Assembly: GCF_016086655.4 (NCBI RefSeq)
Contig: NC_052141.2
Span: 12,028,001-12,092,000 of the forward strand
DNA: 64,000 nt
Direction of reading: 5' to 3'
Origin: Lepeophtheirus salmonis
Lineage: Eukaryota > Arthropoda > Copepoda > Siphonostomatoida > Caligidae
The notes under the pieces are model-generated. The model made no database searches and was not told the origin of the DNA. It was given only the letters and a program-made list of their open reading frames with translations. The translations under genes were made by a program, and so were the position numbers. This document shows positions 37,170 to 50,300 of the stretch, in pieces (the stretch's first letter is position 1; each line of letters starts with the position of its first letter).

Positions 37170-38960
37170 GGATATTTTAAAGATATTTTTTCCTACAATG
37201 TTTACAAGTTCCACATTTTTTAATCGTCTTCTTCAAATATTGACCGAGCAAATCACACGCTTCCCATGAAAAACGCATTTTCTTTCCATTCCATGTGATT
37301 CGAACAAATCATTTGCATATTCATGTATGAGTCCTTGTTCTGAATAAAAATAGGTTACTTGTGTAATAAAATAGCACGCTGAGTCTGAAATTAGAAAAAG
37401 GGTGGATTAAAAATTAATATAATTAAACAGCTTAGTGTTGAATGATACCTTGTAACAAATTAGCCGATAATGTTGAAAGAATATATTCTCTCAAATAATT
37501 AGATAGTGATGATAAAAATGATGAGTAATCTTGGGATAAATTGACGGATGTAGAAGAAGAAGTTAACGTTAGCAAGATTTTTTTCTTTGGAATATACTCT
37601 TCAGGAATGGAGAAAGGGATTCACTGTACAAAATTACATGTTTCAATAAGTTTAGAGTAAGAGTAGGTGAACTACTAGACCATTCTTCTACGTGTGCAAC
37701 TCCAGGGGGAAGTAGATTTGAAGGTGAATATATCATAGTTCCTTATTCCTTTTAGAAGGACAGAAATATTCGTCCAAAAATTCCCTGCAATTAAACCACT
37801 GTTTTGGTTAGAATACAATATTCTTGGAGGATATTACATTGAGCTTAATAATTGAATTGACAACACTTTCTGCCCATTTTCCAAACATTCATTTATATAT
37901 ATATATAATTAATATTTGTGCCCTATAAACACAAGAACAGGTGAGAAATATTTTGAATACAACGTTAATAACACACCAGTCAAAAGTGAAGTATCTAAAA
38001 CACTATCATAAGATTCTTTCTGGATGTTTCTGTTCGGTATGAAGCATCATATTTTGTTTACTATTCATATGCTTGGATTTCATTTGATTCCGATTGTTAT
38101 ATTTTATTTTATTAAAATGATCCTGGTTTGTTCTTGCTCCGGAGTTCGGGCAGTTTATCATCTTCAAAGTAAATATATACAACTATTAACAACATAATAT
38201 CACCTAAAAAAGACTAAATATTTAAAATGGAGCTATTTAAAATAACTCAGTGTTAAAATCCCGAAATAAAGTTTTTGTAACGTATGTAAAATTAGTGTAT
38301 CATTTAAAATAGATCATTCAACTTTCCTTTCTTTTAAATTGTAGACACAAATTTCAGTGTAATAATATTAGATTTTGTGAAGTCCAACGACAAGTAGATA
38401 TCCTTCTTATCAACAATTTTTAAATATAGTCTCATTCTTCCATTTTGTGAATAAGGACACTTGAGAAATAAAGGAATTTCATTCTCTTCTTTATCCTCAT
38501 GCAGCTTGAAATTACTTGTATCGTTTGTACGCCCATTTAATTGTAGGCTACGAATTTGTAATGAGCCTATAATTAACGCCCCCCATATTTCTTTTTTGGG
38601 ATATCAGAGGGATTAGAATGCCTTATTAAATCTGCATGTCAATTTTGTTAATACCCCATCTCTTCCTGAATTTTTTGAAAAGCCTCATAACCGATGGGAT
38701 CGGTGGAGTTATGTTGCTCTGGTACCTTCTTTCGAAATACTTTTTAGTGAACGAAAAAATACATTTGCAGGTCTTTCGGCGGAGAAAACCAGGAATGGAA
38801 TTTTTTTCAATGCGTATATAATTATTAGATTAATACCATCATTTTGTAAGTCATTTAATTTTACATTCCTGGGAAGAATCCCTACTCTTTTGGTCAGTTT
38901 CCTCTGATGTACTCCCCCAAAATCTTTCAAATCATCCTTTAATTTATTAGGGGAAACAAA
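37170..38960 (-). pseudogene. Unrecognised minus-strand coding segments, possibly spliced
   Basis: Several open stretches lie in order on the minus strand: VHQRKLTKRVGILPRNVKLN (about 38.9 kb), LNGRTNDTSNFKLHEDKEEN and LFLKCPYSQNGRMRLYLKIV ending at a stop (about 38.34 kb), NCPNSGARTNQDHFNKIKY (38.1 kb), and IPKKKILLTLTSSSTSVNLS (37.5 kb). A 61-base interval 37386-37446 looks like an intron (ACAAG|GTATCA, then TTTCTAATTTCAG). Joining it gives ANLLQ|DSACYFITQVTYFY and HEYANDLFESHGMERKC. Other joins fail on stops. I do not recognise the protein. It may be a decayed gene or a repeat. Confidence 0.3.
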
Positions 38961-40069
38961 TATCGTTCAATATTACCGGTCTCCTTCATTTACAAAATAC
39001 CAAACTTACATTTTCTGATAGCTTGAAGTGTGTTCTTTTGAATGATATATACCAAATATACATATTTTATTTACAGACATACATTGGTGCATTTTACATA
39101 TAAAAAGGGACGGCTCTTATATATGAAATGTGTATATACTAGGGATAATGATTAAATTCATTTCAATATTTCATAGTATGATTTTTTTTTTTTTGTTATT
39201 ATTTAATAATATTATAATTAATGATATCAAAGTTTCTAAACTTGAAGATTCTAACTTGATAAACAAGGATTTAATAGGGATTTAAAGCAACATTCGTTTT
39301 CAGGACCAGATTTTTACACTAAGCCCAAAAACAAGTTTTCCAATCTTTCAACTCTCATATCTTGGTAGTTAATAAAAATAATTGGTTCAAATGTTGTTTT
39401 TATTAATTTTAAACAAATGATGTGAAAAATAAATAAATCTATGAGGTAGAGTTACAAAATATTAAAAAAAACAAAAAAAAAAACGAGAAGAATTGACATA
39501 AAAGGACCCTCAAGCGAGTACAAAATTATCAATATTTCGTCAATTTGTTGATTGATTATTAAAATTTAAAGTTGAGTTAACGAAAGAATGACGATTATAT
39601 AACATGGACGGGTTTTTTTTAGGGACCGCTTATATAAGAAATTAACACACTTATTTCTAAGTAAAGTAAATTTGTCCATTTTTCTACAAAATTATTTAGA
39701 AGTGTAAAAATAAAATGATTTTGCTTTAAAATTTCTGTAAAATAAATAATTGTGAATACACAATAGAACGAATGTGGAATACCACCTTTTTCACAGACTG
39801 TTGGTATCAAAAATGATCCTACTATGTAGGATTATAAGCGTTCCATTCAACAAAAAATTCTTTGTATAGCATTCATCAATTATTTCCGTTCCGTCTTACG
39901 TTCCATATGCACTGTACGATAGCAAATGGAAACTTCCCCTTTGATAGTGTCAGGGACACCTCATTTGTGAACACTAAGTTTCATAGTTGTTAAACAAATA
40001 ATCCGCTGAATATTAGGGTTTAAATGAGCTACAACTGACTAAAAGCGGTTCACACGTTGTTCAAATGGA

Positions 40070-40345
40070 GACCAATGTATAGCCAATTTGATTCGTACCC
40101 AGTACAGCAACAACAACTAGACCACGAACTACTAGAAAAACTCCAGGAAAGATCGTTACCTCGCCTACGTGGTCGATGAGGTTCCGTTAATCAACCAAAT
40201 TAAGCTCCTAGTCTCTGTAATTAGGCTGGGAATCGTGGTCTTCAGACGGGAAAAGGATTTCCCCGTATTGGTTTCCAAAAGGCTTAATATCAGGGTCAAG
40301 GAGTACCTGGACCTCCTCAAGGAGGTGGACTTACCCTGAGTGAAC
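40070..40345 (+). other. Unrecognised GC-richer coding-like segment
   Basis: A plus-strand frame reads RYLAYVVDEVPLINQIKLLV, IVVFRREKDFPVL and RVKEYLDLLKEVDLP before a TGA. Base composition differs sharply from the AT-rich flanks. No start, splice sites or family could be assigned. It may be a transposon scrap or an exon relic. Confidence 0.3.
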
Positions 40346-40595
40346 TCCAACTACCCAAAGTTAAAAAAAAAAAATATGTTCTGTACACAAGCCTGCTACT
40401 AGGGTTTCAAAATTATACAAAGAAGGAAAAGATTATATTTGATTCTATTTTTCTAATTAATTTAGGTACAATAAAGTGCTAACTTGCTGCTAAACATCAA
40501 AATAATGAATTCCAATATGTTTGAATGCAGTTCTTATCCAGAAATGTTGATATCACATATATAATAAATTTAAAAAGTATTGTAGAGTGCTCTAA

Positions 40596-41144
40596 ATGAC
40601 CGGAACATTCAAAATGTTAAAAGACACACAACCTGAAATGTCTTGCTTAGATATTATTGAGATAACGGATTATTTTCCCAAATTAATTATATATTAAGTT
40701 AATTGATCTTTAAATTATTGAGACAGTTGATAGACAACAGTAAGCAATTATGTAGATTCTATTCCATAATGGTATAGAAAGGGGACATTCAACCTCTAAA
40801 TCCCATTGTCATAATTGTATCCTTCAGTTTTATAGTATAAATCCTGGATGTACTCTTGTATACCTAAAAAAAGTAATTTATTTACACATACACATACAAA
40901 AACTATGTCATACTAAATGGTTTTATACTTTATTTATATGAAATAAAATATTTAAAAAAATAATAAACTAAATATACCAAATAAAACCACCCACCCACCC
41001 ATTTCCTCTCAACTCAAACACATAATCATGTGCACATATAATAGTCCTTTCCGGTATGTTTCCGTTTCTTGACACTCATTCAGTAGAATTCTGAGGAGTG
41101 TGCCTGTTCCTTTAATCCTTAGAAGTCAAACAGAAGACTCAATC
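40596..41144 (+). promoter_or_regulatory. Putative promoter and 5' UTR of the C1q gene
   Basis: Two blocks here (about 40596-40790 and 41052-41144) are closely matched by a second copy at 30477-30806. In the real gene the blocks are separated by about 230 bp absent from the other copy. The first block holds GGTATAGAAAGGGGACATTC, with a TATA-like start. The second holds TTTCTTGA followed by CATTCAGTAG, which resembles an arthropod initiator. The start site is not determined; either block could hold it. Confidence 0.45.
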
Positions 41145-41309
41145 ATGCTGCTAGTACCGAGTTTCTTATTTCTTTTAGTTGGATCTTCCAGTGGATTACC
41201 CGAAGGAAGAAGCTCTTTTCCATCGACTGGATATGAGGATTTTGTCGGATTCTCTTATTCCCGGGCTCTCCTTCCACCGTCTTCCAGCTTTGTACATTTT
41301 CTAAATGAA
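41145..41309 (+). CDS. C1q gene exon 1 (signal peptide and first C1q strand)
   Basis: This exon encodes 55 residues. The start Met is followed by LLVPSFLFLLVG, a typical signal-peptide core, and then a short segment leading to GFSYSRALLP, the opening strand of the C1q fold. The exon ends in phase 0 before donor GTAAGT at 41310. A non-ATG extension upstream is closed by TGA at about 41092, so the ATG at 41145 is the best start. Confidence 0.9.
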
Positions 41310-44300
41310 GTAAGTCATTAAATTTATATAAAATTAATTTATCAAATAGTGTTGGATAGAGTTCATATATATATTTTTATTCATGGCCAGTGTGTGGTAG
41401 TAACGTGTTAGTTAGTAATATATTACTATATTGATATTTATTTTTGTAATTAATAGTATAACAAACAATATTACTCTGCTAAAGATGTAATAAGTAAAAC
41501 TACTTTTTAATTGACTAATAAGCTTGTTATACATATATTACTTGAGTGAATCCGTCGTTCCTTAAGTTATTAATAAAATGTCCTAATCCGATCAGAAGAC
41601 GAGTTATAAAAAGCCAAATACCGTGAAAAAAAAGTTAGAGTTCTTGTATTAATTTATTCATGACCAGTGTGTGATAATAACGCTTTAATTAGCGATGTAT
41701 TACTTTTTTTTGTTCCTCATAATATAACGATATTACTCATCTAAAACAGTGATGACTTTATCATTGAGAAATATGTATTCAGTTATCCGATATTACTTCA
41801 TTGAATCTGTCATTATTCATGTTATTAATATAATGTGTTAATCCGATCACAAGATGAACAACATTTTTTGTATTTTGTGTGTGATATTTTATATAAAAAT
41901 TTTTACTTATTCTTTAAACTTAAAAACTTAGAATTGAAACATAAATGGATATATAATACTATTTGTTCAAATACTCATTTATAAACTATCTGAGAATTAT
42001 TAGAAGACACTGTTCATGACAGGAAGGGATGAAACATTGTCTGTACTATCGTCTTGTAGTATGTCAGTCCTTATTTTGAACTGACGGCTCCAGTTCCGTC
42101 GAGTTGAGTCCTGCAACTCATTCCTAAAACTTAAAAAGATCGGTCTTTGATAATGTCAGGACACTTTATTTCTTCTTTTTTAATCAGTTCTAGTACTGAG
42201 AGTGCAAAGGACTGGCAGTCCAAATGACCAATCCCAAGGACTGATAGACTAGACTAGACTGATACAACATAACTTTGGCTTATTGCTTCTATTATAATTT
42301 GTAGAATACAAATATCAATGCGGACTTTGTACCCAAATATGGATCTTTTCGCGTCACTCAGCCCGGGATCTACGGATTTTCATTTTCCTTCTCAGCACAC
42401 CCGGAAATGGGACTATCAGAGTGAGTTATGTGCCATGGACTCATATATCAAAGTCTTAAGTATTCAAATAATCTTCCTCTTTATATATACAGAGTTGCTC
42501 TACTAAAGGACTCCATCCCTGTTGTCTCTGCCGTCGGAGACAAATTTGGAGTCTCTCGATTCATCATGATCCCTCTCACGGCTGGAAGTGTGATTCAACT
42601 CCAGGTATTTATATATTAATGTTATTTATATTGAGAATGAATAGGTCTGTGGTAAAATAAGTAATCAATATATCGGTTAATCTAGGATAATATCCTTCAA
42701 TTTCTTTCAAACAAGATAGTATAAAAGTTGTTCTTTGATATGTATCCATTCTTTCTATTAAGATTTATATTATCTAAATATATATCAAACTAATTTGTAA
42801 AAAAAATCTCTCGAGATGTTGGTTAGATATTATTGTTGGGTCACTCCCGGTACTTATTTCGTGACATTTATTATATGACGCAACCTTTGATCCAAAAAGA
42901 ACGGAAAAAATGCACAAGTTTATCTGATAGTTGGCCAAATATGTGAATCATAAGAACTGCTAGTAATCTTTTAAGTACTCACTTACTATCTTTGTCATTT
43001 TCTGCTCAATTTTTTAAATGAATTATAATATTACTAAGTAATATTTTATTACAGTATATTTGTATTTATATATGATAGCCAAAAAAATTCAAAGAAATAA
43101 TATGATGGCCAATATACCTGGTGTAGAAAAAGTACTGAGACCTGCCTTTAGGTAGTTATTAAAGTACTCATAACTGATCAGTATGATGTTGTACATAGAA
43201 AATATTATTTTATAATATTTTTGTTATTGTAACAATACATATTAGTTATTAATCTTGTCACCAACAGTATCTGGAACACCTTGTACACATTGGTAACGTA
43301 GTCATTTTTCATGATCCTCTACTGCTATTTAATTTAAGTCTTCAGGACATTATTATTTGGGGGGAAGACTTTGCAGGGCTTCTTTTCAATTTGCCACCAA
43401 ATGGAGTAATCCAGTGGATTCAGGTCTGGATCCTAAGGGGGCAAAATGTTCTTGGACTAGAAGTTCATGTTGCAACTCATCCATTCTTGTAAAATATTAG
43501 CAGTATGGGCCAGAGACCAAACATGCAGAAATATTGGTCTTGCTGGACTTTTTTATGGTCTTGGTGATCTATGGGACCACATTTTCCTTCAACACTTACC
43601 CACCAGCAAGTAGTCTGTTTCTCCAGTTGATGCCACAACCCCCACATCCTCACAGAGGCCGGATGTTTGGTCTAGTGGACTATCCTGATGTTTATGTCAG
43701 CCTCGCTAAAATATACCACACGATCATTTTGCTTGTTGTAGACGGGGTCAGCGGTAAAAGTATTTTCATCAGATAAAAAAATTACCTGGCTGCTGCTGTG
43801 CTTCATATCATTCGAGAGTTGTTGCTGAAGACGGATTTATTTGTGACGTTGGGCCATGAGTGGTCTGTCAATTCTTTTAGGCGACCTTCATCCAGCCGTT
43901 CGGTTTGTCTTGCCGCAGTAGACCGATGCACCTTTTTCTCCTTGGCGTACTCTAATATCTTCATCGTTCGGTTGACCTTAAAGGCATACATGGCGTCTTC
44001 ATACTTCACTTATGTAGGTCTTCCACTCTTGGGTTTGCCCTTAACATTGTCCCCATTAGTCAAAAAAGTTCTGACCTGACAGTCTGTGGCCTTGCTGACG
44101 TTTAAGGCCTTCATGATGACCCAAGTGACCCTCCCGGCGTGGATTAAATTGCCTATGATGGCTCTTCTTGGCTCTATCGCAACTTAAACATAATTTTTGT
44201 TAACATAATGTACATCAATCAAAGGCTTAGAATCGAAGCTATTCAAAAATAGTCAAAACTTTTAGATTTTATCAACAACACCTATTCAAAAATAAATTCA

Positions 44301-47300
44301 TAGAAGGTGGCATTACTTATTCTACACCTGATATGTATACCCTACATGTTTACTTAGATACTCTATGATTGCTACAATAAAAACAAAACAACACGATAGG
44401 ATAGGATAAAATGATAATAGCAAGAAGCTTTTATTGATAATTAATTATATAAACTTTGCCTACTTTGATAAACAAAAAAAATTATATAATTTATTTTAGA
44501 GGCAATAATTCAAACAAATACAAAGCAAAAATATTAACACCCCTTTATTTAATAGCCAATTATGTAACCTTTGTTTCTGAAAACTTCAACTGATCTCTTA
44601 TTACAATTTACGATTAAGTTAAAACAAGTTGGAGAAGGAATTTGTGCAACTCTTCAATACTAAATGACTTGAGTTCTTGGATTTTTTGAGTTTTCTAGCA
44701 TAAAACCGTTTTTTTTAACTCAAACCAAAGATTTGCAATAGAGTTAATTTCTGGATTGAACAAAGACGAGTCCAAAACCTCAATTGTATTCTTTGAAGCC
44801 ACGAGGATACAAATTTGCTGCAATACTTTGGGTCATTGTCATGCTTGAATAACATCTTACGACCAAGGCCTAAATTATTTGCAGATGATTTTTAATTTTT
44901 GTCTGAAAAACAGACATAATCCTCTTTTTTTTCTTTCTTTTTTTTCACTCACAAATGCCTTCTTGTACCAGGAGGAAGAAAAACAATACCCCTAACATGA
45001 TTGATCCACCACGATACTTTATTGTTGCTATCGTGTTACGAGGAGAGAAGGCCTCTCCAGATTTCCTCCAAACGAACTGAGTAGAGCTATCACCAAAAAG
45101 CTTGATTTTTGTTTCATTTGACAACAATACTGTTGACTAGAAGATTATATCTTTCTCCGAGTATTATTTGGTAAACTTTGATCTTGATCGAAGGTGTCGG
45201 GGTTTGAGTAATGGTGTCTTTAATGGACGTCTCCCATGATGGGCTTCTTTGTGAAGCATTCTAGATATCGTTATTTGTGAAACAACAGTACCATTTTTCT
45301 CTCAATTACCTAAAATCCCCTTGTTATTTGTTCTAAGGTTAATTTTAACTCCTCTGACCACTTTTCTGTACAATAGAGGAGAGGATTTTGATGGCCGACG
45401 AGTTCTTTTACGATTACAAACTTCTCTATATTATCCATATTTCTTTATAGTAGCAAAAATTTGATTTAGGAGCATCCAATTTCTTGCAAATCGATTTTTA
45501 TCCACTGCCTTCCTTAAAAAATTGAACTATCTTCTCTCTGACTTGAAGACAATGTTCTTTGACCTTGGCACTAGACAATACTGAGGTAGCTCATGCTATT
45601 TAAAAAGATTCTCTAGGGAGGATTTAAAGTACCTACTCAGATTGAAGAAGCTTTCAACTCTCCTGATCTTCTTGTATGAGTATAAGTATATTAAAAGTGA
45701 TATTCTAGACTCAGATGAAAAAAATACAACAAATATCAAGAACTGACTATGAAAATAACCAAAACTTTTGAGGGTGCGAATAATTATCCACTTACTAGTA
45801 TGCTAAAACATCTTGACGAAAAACCATCTAAAAAAAGATCATTTTGTATTGGACTGTCCGTTGGGAAACGGAGCATAACTATAGAATAACTTATTACTTC
45901 GTTTATTTATCAAAAAATAAATTATTAAATAGACATGACGTATCAAGTGAGAGGAGGGAATCGACAGCTGACAAAAAATACATAGGGTACTTTTTTGTTA
46001 GTGAAGCAACGTTGTGTTATCATACAACGCTCCAAAGGAGCGATACTTTGGTCCTTCCGTCCTAGCTATTTTGATAGCTATTCTTCACTAAAATAAATGA
46101 TAGCTAGGAGGTATAAACTCCTACTTAAAACTTCAGGTATCTTGTCTCTTGAAAGAGGTTATGTTGAACAGATGAAAGGACATAGTTAGTAACTACTTGT
46201 TGTAGTTACCATAAAAGACCAATAAGAACCAATCCTAGGACTGGAAAATTTTATTAGGTCTGGACTGATAGTACTGCAGTCTTTTTAGCTTTTTTAGACC
46301 CATGCAACACTAAGAGACAATGACGAAAAATGAAGAAATATAAAGTTCGAGCCATATTAATCAATGATTCCAACAGAAACAAGAGAACAGGAGCTCTATC
46401 TCCCTGGACGACTACCTTACTTTTACCTCTGAACGATCACCTCTCCTCCATTTACCCCCCAGCATTTTCCCTCCCTGTAGCATCTACCCCTCCAAGCCTT
46501 TATCCCCCCATTCTTCTGTATAATTATTATTGAAAAGTACGGCTAGTAAAAGATAGAGTGCCAATGTCATAAATGAAATTAATGGTTGTTAGGAGCAGTT
46601 GTTGAGTAATAATACTTTTGAATGAAAAAGTACATAATGTTAATTAGGAGACGCAAAAATGATCAATAAATATTTTCATGTACAGGCTAAATCATTCGTC
46701 TCCGAGTCTGAGTGGCCCCTTTTGTTTGAGAAATTCAGCCCAAATTTATAAAGGAATTTAAATTCTTGAGTCTGGGCGGATCATTTTTCTATTAATGGCC
46801 ATACAAAAACGTAGTGGGAATTTCTACTTTATTAAATCACGAACAGCTGAGGTTTAGATGCTATAAATTAAATATCAACCTCCTTTTAAGCGCTTATTTA
46901 AAAAAGAAAAGATATTATGTGAGCATTACCTAAATCTTTGTGTAGTTCTTAGAATGGCCTACACTCTTTCTGTTATAGTTTCCTCCATAGAGACGAGCCT
47001 TTTTATGCTGAAATAGATTAAAACAGGGCGAAAGAATTCTTTTTTGGAACAAAATGTACCATACATTGGATTGGAGTCTTTCTAGATTCTATATAAAACA
47101 ATCATACAGCTTAAATAAATTTCAGTGACAAGTTATGTCCTCAAGAGAAGTCTGATACATCAAAAATATCTATGTCATTGAATTAATATTAATTATTACA
47201 TTTCTATGGATCTTAGAAGTTTGATGTTTGGTTGTATGTTTGTTATTTATTGTAATAAATGATAAAATGCTGTAAGGTGGATGGTGGAGGGGCTGAGAAG

Positions 47301-50300
47301 TGTCATCGAAGATGGTAAAAGGGCAGGAAATACTTACTCGACAATAGAATGGGTATAGAAGGTATATCCCTGGAACTCTTGCGTAGCCTTGCCTTTGAAG
47401 CTGTAAATTTTAGAATTTTCGGATATAAAGGAACTTTCATTAATAAAGCTGTTTAGGTTACTTTGAATACAGATTACAATAATAATATTTCGGGGGAAAT
47501 AAAGATGAACTCTTCATGAGTTTCTGGGTAATAATATATACTGATATGAAAGTATAACTTAGATGTAAGGGGCTTAAAACAAGATTAAATATGCTTCCTG
47601 TTTAAAGTAATTCATTAATTATATAAACGATTCAATTTTTTTCTCCAAAGTATTAATGTAATATATATTCACACAGCCTAACTAGCTACTTTTATCAAAC
47701 TTCTTAATAAATATTAAAAGCTAAAATGAGCAAAAATCAATCAAAATCAAACCTTTTTCAAATTGAAATGTAAGATGTATTGTATGACTTCAGCTAGGAT
47801 ATAAAGCATTCGAAGAAAAACAATGATTAGGAGGGGAAAAACAGATAAATTGACAGCTGACAACAAAGCACAATGTATATTTTTGTGCTAGGGAGATAAC
47901 GCCGTGACTATCTATTTGCAATACCTTTAATTTTATTGTTTGCTTCTTCTGTTGTTGTTTTTTCAACATACCCTTGATCAAAGATCGGCAAGAATGTTTA
48001 TTTCCAAAAGGAGAAGTCAAAATCAAGACTACCTATTAAATAATGAATAAACGAAAAAATAGAGCAAGAGCAACAACCGGTTTTCCTTTTCTAATTTTTA
48101 AATGGTCTATTTTTTCATAACAAACTACTCAACTATAGGAATTGCATAAAAACAATATGTAAAGATGTATGAAATCCCCAGGGATTTACTTCAACTCATA
48201 TTTAAAGACAAAAAGGAAGTACTTTATATAGTATTAAAAATGAACGTGCCTTAGTTGAGGTTTAGCAACGAGCTTGTACTCCCCAGCACATCACATTTGA
48301 AAAAAAATTACAGCTGCAGTTTTTACTTTTTTATTATTGTGGAGAAAATATAAAAGTATTGAATAACTACGTGTCGGTGTTCCCATGAAAAGCCAAGGAT
48401 AGCACCTAGGTTTTGTTGGGAAATTATTTCCTATATTTTAGAACAAGTATTGTATGGCCATTGTCCCCTAATAACTCAGGGCAATGCCCGATACTATCAA
48501 CTTATCAAATATTACGACCCATTTTAATCAAGTTATCAATTAAAACGACCATAATTCTTAAAATATCATATATATATTTTTTTTTGTACAATCAACTATA
48601 ATATACTGCAATTAGGAATCTTAGATTATTTATGAAATCACCAGGTTGGCATTATGTTTGAAACTCAGAAATGGCTCCATACCGAAGCCTTTTAGTCCAG
48701 AATGACATCTCCTCAATCCTTTCTGAGCTCCTGCCCAGCAGCCTTGGCCACCATTGATACGGTTTTCTGACAAAAATCTAGCCACTTAGTGAAAAAAATA
48801 TTTTATACTGGCTTAGACGTTGTGTTTAGTGTCTTAAGGAACTATTATATTTTGTACTATTGTGAAAAACAGTCATAGAAGTTACATCTCTGTACTACGA
48901 TTCACATTCGTCTTAAAATCAATTAACGACCCTGTAGCATTTTTATCACGACTCTGTTGGGGAGTAGGCCCACAGGCTGGGAACCACTGCTCATTTGTCT
49001 GGTGTATTGTACTCACTTTTGATCCAAACATGTGTTATAACATCGTTCTACAATTTTATTTTAATAGTTAGAACAGTGTTTCTCAAAGAAGGAAAACACA
49101 ATTTAAGAACTAGTCTATTAAATATGTACTTATTTCATTGTCTTGTGGATTTTATTTTCATTCCAGAGTCCTTGAGACTATCATTACAAACAATACACTC
49201 AGTCATAGATTTGATATAATAATAATATTAATTAAATAAAAAACAACGCGAACAAAATAGTTTATTTTCATTTTTTGTGTAGAACTAAGCTTTTAAATAA
49301 CATGATAAATAAAATTCCGCCTATTTAATTATAATTTATGTACAGACTACACGTCGTTATTTTTATTGTATCACGAAAACTTTTCATTAATAAACAAAAA
49401 CAACAAACTGACAATAATGCCTTAAATCAGTTGGTAATTCGCCAATTTTTCACAAGTATTGAATTTTTACTTAATAAAGTGGAGTGCCCAGTTATTTTCT
49501 GAGTTTTTAGGCGTCGACAAACATATATACAAATTATCTTTAACAATCCTCTCCTTTTTTGATAAGTACAATCACACGTAGTAGATACTTAATACTAATC
49601 TTCTCTCCTTAAGAATGAAAACATAATGACGACAGCTTGAGAAAATAAAAAACACAGTGATTAGAGAGTGCCACTAGAAATTCCTTTAGTTTTATAACTC
49701 CGTTTCAAGCAAGGAATTACAAAAATGTCAACTCTTCATTCTACTCTGAGTCCAACAGGGGTATACACTTATAACTAAAGGACATATCCTGGTAAGTGGG
49801 AGTGGCTTCATCTAGTTGGTAACCCGAATAGGATTTTTAACTTCGAGACCTGTAGTGATTATAATAGAATTCTTGAAGAGAGAATATCTAATTAATAAGT
49901 AATAACTAGTGAATTTGCTTATGAAAAACGGAGTTTAACAGCGAGGGAAGTTATAAGTACACGTCCTTGCCGAACTAGGAGAAGAATTGAAGATTGACCC
50001 CAAAATAGTTATAGACTATATGTCCTTGCTACCTATACTCGCATACAGAGTGGGATTGCGTAACTTAATTCACAGTAATTCTAATTTAAACAATTTACGT
50101 TTAGAAGACTGATTAATAGAAAAATCTGCAGCTGGCAACAAAACACAATCTACATTTTTATGTTAGTGAGATAACCTTTAATTTAATTTATTTTTTCTTC
50201 TTTTTTTGTTGTTTCAACAGTCCCTTGATTGAATAGAAGTGTCTTCGAAATGAAGATATAAATCACGTTTGTCTAAGAAGTAAATTAAAACAAATGTATG

